A stretch of 64,000 nt of DNA from an uncultured Winogradskyella sp. Lineage in GTDB: Bacteria > Bacteroidota > Bacteroidia > Flavobacteriales > Flavobacteriaceae. The translations under genes and the position numbers were made by a program. Below the pieces are notes generated by a model. That model saw only the letters and a program-made list of their open reading frames with translations. It made no database searches and was not told the DNA's origin. The stretch spans positions 62,001-126,000 of the forward strand of contig NZ_CANMIW010000003.1 in the NCBI RefSeq assembly GCF_947498005.1. Direction: 5' to 3'. Of this stretch, positions 43,844 through 53,137 are shown piece after piece (the first letter of the stretch is position 1; the number at the start of each line of letters is the position of its first letter).

Positions 43844-44827
43844 CTATCTATAATAACTCTTACTCGTTCCTTTTGTACATGCACAATTACTAGCACCTTG
43901 AAATAAATCTAGTCCAATAGTGATCATATGTGTACCAGTATTGTAACCAGATAAATCATTAAATGTGAATTGATATGCATAACCAAAATAGAATTTGTTA
44001 AATGTTATTCCTGCCATAGGTCCTAAATTGAGCGGTTGAAAAAACTGATCATTTAGAAAGCGATATGACGCACCTAACCAATAGTAATCGCCTTTTCTGT
44101 TAAATTTTCGGTATTTAAAATTGAGATCTGTACTAGATCTTTTATCGCTATCAAAGAATTGAAAAAATACAGAAGGTTCATACTCCACATCTTTGTTGTT
44201 TTTTGTCTTTAAAACTAAACCAGAATATAACTGATAATTTAATAATCGACTAGGTTCTAAACCAACATAAGGATCAGTATCTTTCTTCATGAAATTGTTG
44301 GCATTAAAACTTAAATAAAATGCTTTCCAACGGTAAAGAAAACCTGCATCAAAGTTATTATTAGAGACTGATCTATCATCTGTAATACTAGGATCTAATA
44401 TTGGAATATCATAAGTTGTATTAAAATTTTCAATATCAATTCTAAAGCTATTGATGTTATACGATAACCCAAAGGATAAATATTGTTTTGACTTATAATC
44501 TAAAATTAAATGATGGGCGAAAGAGAATTTAACACCTTTTTGCCTAGTGTTTCCATTTTTATCAGTGTATGCAGAGATACCTATACCTGTAGTATTTGCA
44601 ATTCTAAAATCTGCATAAATTGATTGGTTATCTGGTGCGTTTTTAATTCCAACCCATTGTGTTAGTCCATTTGCTCTAATTTTTAAATTATCGCCTATAC
44701 CTGCATAGGTGGGTGAAATAACAAAATTGTTTTCAGATAAATACTGTGTAAATACAGGTAAATTTAATTCTTGACCATAGCCTTGAGCAAAGATCAAAAA
44801 GAGAAAATATAGTGTGATTTTTTTCAT
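43844..44827 (-). CDS. sprF: PorP/SprF-family type IX secretion outer-membrane protein
   Basis: The 327-residue protein has a signal peptide (MKKITLYFLFLIFAQGYG) followed by LPVFTQYLSENNFVISPTYAG, the characteristic opening of PorP/SprF proteins. The rest is a beta-barrel (GIGISAYTDKNG, QYLSFGLSYNINSF, FYFGYAYQFTFND, THMITIGLDL) with the usual Cys pair near the C-terminus (CACTKG). In F. johnsoniae SprF is needed to deliver SprB to the cell surface, and each PorP/SprF paralogue serves the adhesin encoded beside it. Its position directly downstream of a SprB-type gene (27 nt) fits exactly. It is the last gene of the operon. Confidence 0.92.
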   Translation of the reverse strand: MKKITLYFLFLIFAQGYGQELNLPVFTQYLSENNFVISPTYAGIGDNLKIRANGLTQWVGIKNAPDNQSIYADFRIANTTGIGISAYTDKNGNTRQKGVKFSFAHHLILDYKSKQYLSFGLSYNINSFRIDIENFNTTYDIPILDPSITDDRSVSNNNFDAGFLYRWKAFYLSFNANNFMKKDTDPYVGLEPSRLLNYQLYSGLVLKTKNNKDVEYEPSVFFQFFDSDKRSSTDLNFKYRKFNRKGDYYWLGASYRFLNDQFFQPLNLGPMAGITFNKFYFGYAYQFTFNDLSGYNTGTHMITIGLDLFQGASNCACTKGTSKSYYR

Positions 44828-44854
44828 AATGCTTTCTTTTAATGTTCTTTACTA

Positions 44855-47800
44855 TTATCTATATAAGGTAAAATGTCCTACAAATTCTTTATCATGAGAT
44901 GAGTCGTTTGTTTTAACTACAAACCAGTAATCACCTGTTGGTAATTCTCTACCATTATAACGTCCATCCCACACTTCTCCGACATGATATTCAGCTATTT
45001 TACGACCGTAGCGATCAAAAATATCAAAGGTTAGATTTGGATAATTTTCTGTACAACCAGGAGCCCAAGTGTCAAATTCACCATCACCATCTGGAGTAAA
45101 CCAATTTGGAATACAGATATCTTCAAATTCTAATACAATTTGTGCTTTGGCAAAACAACCTGTGCTGTCCGTTACAGTAACTTCATAAATTCCAGATTCC
45201 GTGATAATGAATGAATTTTCAGTTCCATAATCTTCGCCATTCATAGTAAATTCATATCCACCTTCACCACCAGATGCATTAGCAATGAACTGATTTAACT
45301 CACCTTCAACTAAGGTTAAAGTAATAGGAGTAGTAGCTTCAATATCAAAGAATTCCGTAGTTTGTATACAACCGTTAGAATGTCTAACATCTATATAATG
45401 ATCTGTTCCTACAGGTACATTAGTAAACTTTTCACTTTGTTGGTATGGTCCACCATTTAAAGAATAATCTAATTGTGTCAGATCAACAATTGAGTCATCT
45501 ACTGTTACGGTAACAATATTACCTTGCGTATTATCTTCACATATATTTTCAATAATTACCTCTGGTAGAATACTTACAGAAGGAGGGAACGTAATATTCC
45601 ACTCAGATTCACAACCTTCAGCATCTCTTACATAGACAATGTGATCACCACCTTCAAGATCTGTAAAATCGAATTCATTCTGTGAAATACTTCCTAATGT
45701 ATAAGGTCCGTCATAGTTATCGAGACTTACGCTGTAAGGTAATGTTCCGCCAGAAATTGAAATACTGAACTCGCCATCTTCGTCTCCAGAACATACTTCT
45801 GGAAAAAATGAATCCGCTACGATATTTAAAATAACAGGATTTGGTTCTGAGATTGAAAAACTAAAGTTTATATAACAACCTAATTCATCTTGAACAATTA
45901 ATTCATAATCACCTGGAGATAGATTGTCAATAGAAGTCGTCTCAAAAAACTGATTTAATTGAGGCGATATAGCAAATTTAACAACACCAGTGCCACCAGT
46001 TGCTGTAATTTCAACTGATCCATTGTTATTTCCTGCACACGAAACATTGTTAACATCAATAGTCGCATCTAATGGTGCATCTGGTTCAGTAATAGATATT
46101 GGTGCTGAAGTAGCTACACAATCACCACTTTCAACAAATACAATATAATTCCCTGCATAAAGCTCAGTAAAATAACCAGGACTATTTTGAGTTGCTGTTA
46201 ATGGGTTACCTGACGAATCTTGTAATGTGTATGTGTAATTTCCTAGTCCTCCTAAAGCTGTTGCCGAAATAGTTCCATTATTATCACCAGCACAATTAAT
46301 AGTTGGGTTTGTAGATTCTAAAGTAACCGTAAGAGTAGGTAATGGGTCTACTGTAATTTCATTTGAAACATTTGTAACACAACCATTCGCATCTTGCACA
46401 TAATATGAATAAGTACCATCTGGAACAGAGAATGTTGTCGACGAAGCGAAAGTTCCTAGAATTGGACTAAAAGAAGGGTTTGCACTATATGAATATATAC
46501 CTGTTCCGCCTGTTGCACTTAATGTTAAAGTCGATTCTGTTAAACATGATTGAGTAGTAGTTCTTACTAAACTTGCTTCAACAGGAGTCGGTTCATTGAT
46601 AACAATATCAATGGAAGTTAATTCACAATCATATCCATCTGTAATTCTTACAAAATAGGTACCTGGACCTAAGTTTTCAAACACATTAGATGTTTGTGGG
46701 CCAGATGTACTTGCTGTTGGTAATACTGTATTAAGCGTATAAGAATAGTTAGATCCTTGTCCTCCTGATACATTAGTAATACTAATGCTCGCATCTTGAT
46801 CTCCAAAACAAGACAATATTGCTGTACTTGGTGTAAACGTTGCAGTAATTGGCGTTGGTGTTTCTAAAGTAATAGATTCAGATACAATACAACCTCCAGA
46901 ATCTCTTACATTAACAATATAAGAACCAGCCGAAAGATCTGTAAATGAATTATTTGAAGAATAGGCAATAGTAGCATCTCCTGTTAATTCATATTCTAAA
47001 TCTCCCCAACCACCTGTTGCAGTAGCCGTTATAGTACCTTCGTTATTGTTACACGTAACATCTGATGTTTCAGAAACACCTAAAGTTAAAGGTGCTGTTG
47101 GTGATGTTATTATTACATCATTTTCTGCAGAACAGAATGGAAATTCTGTTTCAGTAATTATCACTGTAAAGATTCCTGCTTCCATACCAGAAACAGTTTC
47201 TGGATTAACTGAAGTATTAGCGTTTACAACACCTGTTACCGATGTGTTTGAATCATCAAGTACTTCATACGTATAAGAACCTGTATAGTTTTCTATGTTT
47301 ATTTCAAATGATCCAGCATTGTCGCCAAAACAAACAACAGATGTTGGTTCTAAAGTAAAAACAGGAAGAATGGCTTCTGCTAATGTAACAGAAACTTCTT
47401 CTGTACAAGAGGTAACCGTATCAGTTATTGTTATAGTATATGTGCCAGATGGTACACCAGAAAATATGTTTCCTGTTAAAGCAATAGAAGCTGTATTTGG
47501 TGCTATACTATAAGCATAAGAACCTGAACCTCCATTACCAGTAATAGTGATTTCTCCATCATCATTAGCACAAGTGGGTAATGCTGTTACTTCTGGAGTT
47601 AATGTAATTGGAGAAACAATATTTAAATTCACAGTATTACCACAACCGTTGACATCTTTTATTGAAATAGAGTGAGCACCAGAATATAGGTTGGTAAGTG
47701 TGAATGGGAATGTTTGAGTTTGAAATGCACCTCCATTAATACTTACAGTGTAAGGTGGCATACCAACAGTATCTAAAGTAACTTCTATTTCATATTCACC

Positions 47801-50800
47801 TTCGGCTACTGTACATTGATTTGTATTTACTGCAGAAATAACAGGAGTAGGATCTATATTCAATATTTGAACTGGGCTCGTCACAATACAGTTATTAGCA
47901 TCGATAGTATGTACGTAATAACTACCAGCATCTTGGTTAAAAGTACTAGTAGAATTCCAACCAGAATCTGAAGCTAAAGGTGCTGAAGCAGATGTTGTAA
48001 TCTGGTATTTATATGGCGATGTTCCGTTTGATGCAATTGCGCTTATTATACCAGAGTTAGCGTTACAATTTGCATTGTTGTCTATAGAAACAGCTAATTC
48101 TAATGCAAAAGCAGATTCAGTAATATTAAAAGGAGCAGTTACTATTCCACAACCTGAATTTGGACCAGAAGTTTCACTTATCGAAACAAAATAATTACCA
48201 AAAGGTAATGGTCCAAGATTCGTAACATCAAGCGATCCATTTGCAGGAATAGTTCCTGTGCCAGTAATTCCAGTAGAATTCAATGACATTGAATCAAATA
48301 TTTCATAATTAACATTTACGGCAGATCCATAAACACTGTTTACTGTGAAAGCAGCGTTACCATCTGCATTTCCAGTACACGTAATGTTATTAGAGCTAAA
48401 AGCAGACGTAGTTAAAGTAGAACTCGTAGGTATGGCAACTGTAGATGGCTCGTAATAGCTACAATTAGTCGATTGATCGAATACAATAAACGTATAAAGT
48501 ACACCAGGCATTAAACCCGTAAACGTTGCCGATTGACTGCCAGGAGTATCCTCTGCTAACCATGTTCCTGTTGGATAAACAGTAGTAGGACCTTCATAAA
48601 TACTAAAGAAAAAAGGACCAGAACTACTTAAAGAAGAACCAACGCTTACCTCAGCTTCGCCACCCGTTAAACAATCTACTGTAGATACAATGTTAATATC
48701 TAAATCTGTTGGAGGAGAGGCTACAAGTACATCTTGTACTAAGATAGAACATCCATTTGCATCGACTACATTAATTTGATATAAACCGAAATCTACAACA
48801 TCAAAATTAACTGATGTAGAACCCGTATTATTTAATTCAGAATTAGAATAACCGTTTGTTCCTGTTACAAAATAATTATAAGGAGATGTTCCTCCAGAAA
48901 CAGAATTTATTATCACAGATCCTTGAGATACACCACCAGTAGTACACGTAATATCGATGGCGTCATAATCTAAAACTATAGCATCTGGTTGATCTATTGT
49001 TATTGTTTCAGTAGCTGTACAAGATTTTGAATCCGTTACAGTTACTGTATATGTTCCTGCTGGTAAACTCGACGTTTGGGTACCGAAATCAGTTCCCGTT
49101 GTATCATTATTAACATTTACAGTGAAAGGCGCTGTTCCTACAGAAGTATCTATGGTAACTTCAATAGCACCATTAGTATCTCCATTACATAAAATAGGTT
49201 GTGTCTGAGCGACTAAGCTTAGTGCAGGCGTTGAAATAGGATCTACAGTTATTTCTGAAGATTCTGCAATACAACCATTAGCATCAGTAATTTGAAACTG
49301 GTAAGTCCCATTGTTAGCAGTAGCATAGGTAAAAGGTGTACCAGTTGATCCTAATGAAGAATATGCATCACCATTAAAAGAGACTGCATAAGTATAAGGC
49401 GCAGGACCAGTAATTGAACCTGTAATAACAGCATCACTAGATGTTGTACAATCTAAATCTTTGGTAAGAACGATATCTAGAGTTGGTACTGGTATTGGAT
49501 CAATAGTATAAGTTTCTGAGTATACACAATCATTTTCATCTTTTACTTGAAATGTATAAGTTCCTGGTTCAAGATCAGAGAAACTAGTTGAAGTTTGATA
49601 TGATGTTGCATTCGCAGATGGTGCTGTAATTTGATATTCTAGCGTTCCAATTCCTCCTGTAGAACCTGTAATTGAAACAGTAGATGTATTTGTAGGACAT
49701 GTTACTGCTGAATTATCAAAAGTTAGATCTGTTGGAGGACTTAATTGATCAATTTCTATTTCGTTTGATGCAACTGAACAGCCACTATTATCTTTTATTA
49801 TAACTGTATAAGTACCTTGAGATAAATCATCAAAAACATTATTTGTTTGAAAGTTAACACCATCTAAACTATACGTATATGGTGCATCACCTCCTGAAAC
49901 ATTAGATACTGTTATTGTTCCATTATCTAAACACGTTAAAGGAGTTGTAAGTTCTGCTGTTCCTGTAATTAAAGCTCCAGAATTAATATTAACGGTCTGT
50001 GGATCAGTAGTACAATCAGCAGTGCCAGTTGTATATTGTAAGATCACACTATAACTACCAGCTGTTAAACCAGTAAATGTATTAGAGTTTTGATAAGTAA
50101 TACCACCATCAATACTATACAAAATACTATTTCCATTTGCGTTAGTAACGTTTACAGTAATAGCTCCAGAATTAGCTTCATCTGCACAAGTAATATCTGT
50201 TTTTGTAACATTAAATTCTGGTTCAGCAATAGCTTCTACATCAATAGTGACGTTAGTGCTACAATTGTTTGCATCAATAACTTCAACAGTATAAGTTCCT
50301 GCTGTTGATACAGTGATTTCTGGAGTCGACTGAAAATCTGTACTACCATTTACAAAATAGTAATATGGCGATGTTCCGCCAACAGGATAAACTGTAATAA
50401 CACCATCTTCACAAGATAGAGGCGTAGTTAAAGCTACAGTAGCTGTTAATAGATCTGGTTCTGTTATAGTTATTTCTTCAGAAACAGTACAACCATTTTC
50501 AGATTCAATAGTTGCTGTATAAGTTCCTGTATTTAAATTTTGAAATGTATAGTTATTATCTACTATTGGTCCTACAGTATTTACTAAAGTAGCACCTTGA
50601 TGTAGTGTAAATGTGTATTGTGGATCTACATCATTTGCCGCTAATTGAATACTTCCTTTGTCGCCATGACATAAAGGTTGTGTTACAGTTGTAGAAGCTG
50701 TGAATTCACGATCTCTTATGAGAACATCCGGAACTTCAAATACACAAGGGTTAGTTGTAGCTCCAATTTGTCTAATATAAACTGTATATATTCCAGCTGT

Positions 50801-53068
50801 ATTAATTGGAAATACATTATTAGTTTGAAATGTTATACCATCTAAACTATACTCATATCCAGAAGGCACATTGTTTACTGTAATACTACCATCTGTAGTA
50901 CAAATAATATCAGAGGCATCTACAGTTGGATTTAATAAGTTTTCATAGACGTTAAAATAAAATTGTACAAAACAACCACCTGGATAATTTATTGTTATTC
51001 TATATTGACCTGATGTGTCTGCAACAAAATCAGAACCATTGCCAACACTGTTCCAAGTACAAGCTGTATCTTCATTGGCGCAATCATTATTTGTAACTGC
51101 CGAACAACTTGTTTCATCTAACTTTTCCCAAATAATAGAAGTAGAGCTTGATATATTAGTTTGTATATGTCTTGAATCATTAGCACCACATAAAAATATG
51201 TTTGGTAGTTCTTTTCCATTATTAGGACAGGTTACAACTTCATCAGCGTATGGAATGACAGGGTTAGTCGTATTACTTCCAAATAATTCAACATTAAAAC
51301 GTTGAATAATTGATTGACAAGGCGCAACTGCTGTATTATATGAATAATATGAACCTGATTCTGTAACCGTAATAGATTGTGATGTATCGATAACAGGTGT
51401 ACCAGTAGGACTTGTAGACCACGCATATGAATCATATCCATTAGCCGCAGTTAATTCTACACTGTCTCCACATAATATCACACTTTCTTGAAAACCACAG
51501 TCTAAATCTGCCAAAAAGTTTGTGGCTTGTGGTGTAATTAAACAACCTGTATTAGAACTTAAACTAGGATCATCAGTTATAGTAAAATCTGGATTTATGG
51601 TTCCTTGATAAGAACAGAAAGCCTGATTTTGTATAATATTAGAACATGCTTCCAGTAATTCTGAACAAGAATCTACGACTTGCGCTTCAATTCTTATTTC
51701 TAATACTGGATCATTTTCTTCAACTATAGAATTATCTATATCAAATATTAATTCTCTTGTAACTGGGTTATAACTTGAAACAGTTACTCCAGCAGGTAAT
51801 ACTAAATCAGTAGGATGATTATAGACAATATTTACGGGTAAAATATCTCTAATTTGCATGTTAGTGGCATCATCATTTCCTGTATTTTGAAAACCAATTA
51901 CATAGTTCACAGGAGACCCTAAACCTACAAGTTCGTCACCAATATTATTTCCTAAGTCATCTTCTACGATCTTTGTAAGTACAATGTTTGGTGCAATGAT
52001 TTCGATTGCAAAGGCACTGAAGTAGTAATAGTATATATCTAAATTACTACCGAGAGTAATATTTGCTGAGGTAGCATTATTGGGTATTAATGTATTCCCT
52101 GGGTTCGGTATATTTACAATACCAGCATCAAACCCTAAGGTGTTTGAGCTATTCGGAATTCGATTAGTAAATAACTCAGAGGTATTTGTGATAGGATTAA
52201 TATCTGAAACTGAACTATTAAAGAAATTATCTGCAGGTCTAATTACATCACCTGCGTTATTGGTAACACTAATTGTACTTCCATTTAATTGTAAGTAATC
52301 TCCAGTCCATTTTTTATCACCTTCAATTGTTGCGAATGCAAATTTTGCTCTTACTGGTCCTGTTGGAATGGTATTAAAACCACTTACCGGAAAAGTTTCG
52401 TTTATAACACTCGTAATTTTGGTAAAACCATCGAATGATGTAATATATTTACTTGGTAATAATGGATCTTCATATATAACGAATAAAGACCATCCTGCAG
52501 ATAGTCCTTCACTATTGGGTTTAGACCCAACTCTTGTTGATATGTTTGCTACGCCATATGTTCCTTCTGGGTTTGGTAATGCTGTGAGCATTGAAGTTAC
52601 ATCATGGTAGTATGCGTAAGTGTTTGATTGATTGTCGTTTGGAGCGTTTTGATAGTATATTTCCGTCCCTGTAATGTCTACATAATCTCCCCCTGGAACT
52701 TTAAATTTTACATCAGAAATTGGTTCGTCGCCATCAACTACTGCACTCCAATATAAGCCTGCATACACGATTTGATAACAACTGTCATCACTAGGCACAT
52801 CTAAATCTGCACTACTAGAGTTAAATGTTGTTGGATCACCATCTATATCTACATAGACTGCAGCATTTAAGGAATCGTTACTATTATCTCCGTTATATGG
52901 ATTGGACACATGTAATCCCACATTACTGTTTCCAATTAATAACATATCTCCTTTTATTGCTTCATCGTACCTAGGAGAGAAGGGTACTAAGTTTTGAGAA
53001 TATAATTGCTCTCCCAAAATTAACAATAGAGCAATTAGGACAATTCTAGAAAAAGTAGGTTTTTTCAT
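44855..53068 (-). CDS. sprB: SprB-type repeat adhesin with T9SS type B sorting domain
   Basis: The 2737-residue surface protein has a signal peptide and an N-terminal DUF3344/DUF11-like region to about residue 480 (including TGNDDATNMQIRDILPVNI). From about 700 to 2640 there are about 23 SprB-type Ig-like repeats of 80-90 residues by my count. Each has a conserved Cys near the start (for example ITCADE, VTCNNNEG) and an ending like GTYTVTVTDSKSCTATETI. The C-terminus is the gliding-motility-associated type B sorting domain (IPNWFTPDGDGEFDTW ... YGRKIAEYH ... GHFTLYR). SprB is the mobile adhesin of gliding; that of F. johnsoniae is more than twice as long. It is flanked by a SprD-like gene and sprF. 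Assignment rests on domains and gene order. Confidence 0.88.
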   Translation of the reverse strand: MKKPTFSRIVLIALLLILGEQLYSQNLVPFSPRYDEAIKGDMLLIGNSNVGLHVSNPYNGDNSNDSLNAAVYVDIDGDPTTFNSSSADLDVPSDDSCYQIVYAGLYWSAVVDGDEPISDVKFKVPGGDYVDITGTEIYYQNAPNDNQSNTYAYYHDVTSMLTALPNPEGTYGVANISTRVGSKPNSEGLSAGWSLFVIYEDPLLPSKYITSFDGFTKITSVINETFPVSGFNTIPTGPVRAKFAFATIEGDKKWTGDYLQLNGSTISVTNNAGDVIRPADNFFNSSVSDINPITNTSELFTNRIPNSSNTLGFDAGIVNIPNPGNTLIPNNATSANITLGSNLDIYYYYFSAFAIEIIAPNIVLTKIVEDDLGNNIGDELVGLGSPVNYVIGFQNTGNDDATNMQIRDILPVNIVYNHPTDLVLPAGVTVSSYNPVTRELIFDIDNSIVEENDPVLEIRIEAQVVDSCSELLEACSNIIQNQAFCSYQGTINPDFTITDDPSLSSNTGCLITPQATNFLADLDCGFQESVILCGDSVELTAANGYDSYAWSTSPTGTPVIDTSQSITVTESGSYYSYNTAVAPCQSIIQRFNVELFGSNTTNPVIPYADEVVTCPNNGKELPNIFLCGANDSRHIQTNISSSTSIIWEKLDETSCSAVTNNDCANEDTACTWNSVGNGSDFVADTSGQYRITINYPGGCFVQFYFNVYENLLNPTVDASDIICTTDGSITVNNVPSGYEYSLDGITFQTNNVFPINTAGIYTVYIRQIGATTNPCVFEVPDVLIRDREFTASTTVTQPLCHGDKGSIQLAANDVDPQYTFTLHQGATLVNTVGPIVDNNYTFQNLNTGTYTATIESENGCTVSEEITITEPDLLTATVALTTPLSCEDGVITVYPVGGTSPYYYFVNGSTDFQSTPEITVSTAGTYTVEVIDANNCSTNVTIDVEAIAEPEFNVTKTDITCADEANSGAITVNVTNANGNSILYSIDGGITYQNSNTFTGLTAGSYSVILQYTTGTADCTTDPQTVNINSGALITGTAELTTPLTCLDNGTITVSNVSGGDAPYTYSLDGVNFQTNNVFDDLSQGTYTVIIKDNSGCSVASNEIEIDQLSPPTDLTFDNSAVTCPTNTSTVSITGSTGGIGTLEYQITAPSANATSYQTSTSFSDLEPGTYTFQVKDENDCVYSETYTIDPIPVPTLDIVLTKDLDCTTSSDAVITGSITGPAPYTYAVSFNGDAYSSLGSTGTPFTYATANNGTYQFQITDANGCIAESSEITVDPISTPALSLVAQTQPILCNGDTNGAIEVTIDTSVGTAPFTVNVNNDTTGTDFGTQTSSLPAGTYTVTVTDSKSCTATETITIDQPDAIVLDYDAIDITCTTGGVSQGSVIINSVSGGTSPYNYFVTGTNGYSNSELNNTGSTSVNFDVVDFGLYQINVVDANGCSILVQDVLVASPPTDLDINIVSTVDCLTGGEAEVSVGSSLSSSGPFFFSIYEGPTTVYPTGTWLAEDTPGSQSATFTGLMPGVLYTFIVFDQSTNCSYYEPSTVAIPTSSTLTTSAFSSNNITCTGNADGNAAFTVNSVYGSAVNVNYEIFDSMSLNSTGITGTGTIPANGSLDVTNLGPLPFGNYFVSISETSGPNSGCGIVTAPFNITESAFALELAVSIDNNANCNANSGIISAIASNGTSPYKYQITTSASAPLASDSGWNSTSTFNQDAGSYYVHTIDANNCIVTSPVQILNIDPTPVISAVNTNQCTVAEGEYEIEVTLDTVGMPPYTVSINGGAFQTQTFPFTLTNLYSGAHSISIKDVNGCGNTVNLNIVSPITLTPEVTALPTCANDDGEITITGNGGSGSYAYSIAPNTASIALTGNIFSGVPSGTYTITITDTVTSCTEEVSVTLAEAILPVFTLEPTSVVCFGDNAGSFEINIENYTGSYTYEVLDDSNTSVTGVVNANTSVNPETVSGMEAGIFTVIITETEFPFCSAENDVIITSPTAPLTLGVSETSDVTCNNNEGTITATATGGWGDLEYELTGDATIAYSSNNSFTDLSAGSYIVNVRDSGGCIVSESITLETPTPITATFTPSTAILSCFGDQDASISITNVSGGQGSNYSYTLNTVLPTASTSGPQTSNVFENLGPGTYFVRITDGYDCELTSIDIVINEPTPVEASLVRTTTQSCLTESTLTLSATGGTGIYSYSANPSFSPILGTFASSTTFSVPDGTYSYYVQDANGCVTNVSNEITVDPLPTLTVTLESTNPTINCAGDNNGTISATALGGLGNYTYTLQDSSGNPLTATQNSPGYFTELYAGNYIVFVESGDCVATSAPISITEPDAPLDATIDVNNVSCAGNNNGSVEITATGGTGVVKFAISPQLNQFFETTSIDNLSPGDYELIVQDELGCYINFSFSISEPNPVILNIVADSFFPEVCSGDEDGEFSISISGGTLPYSVSLDNYDGPYTLGSISQNEFDFTDLEGGDHIVYVRDAEGCESEWNITFPPSVSILPEVIIENICEDNTQGNIVTVTVDDSIVDLTQLDYSLNGGPYQQSEKFTNVPVGTDHYIDVRHSNGCIQTTEFFDIEATTPITLTLVEGELNQFIANASGGEGGYEFTMNGEDYGTENSFIITESGIYEVTVTDSTGCFAKAQIVLEFEDICIPNWFTPDGDGEFDTWAPGCTENYPNLTFDIFDRYGRKIAEYHVGEVWDGRYNGRELPTGDYWFVVKTNDSSHDKEFVGHFTLYR

Positions 53069-53137
53069 GGTATTTTATTTTTAGTTTTCATCTTTTTCCT
53101 CAGGGCAGAGATAAAGATGAAAACAGCTTAACACTTA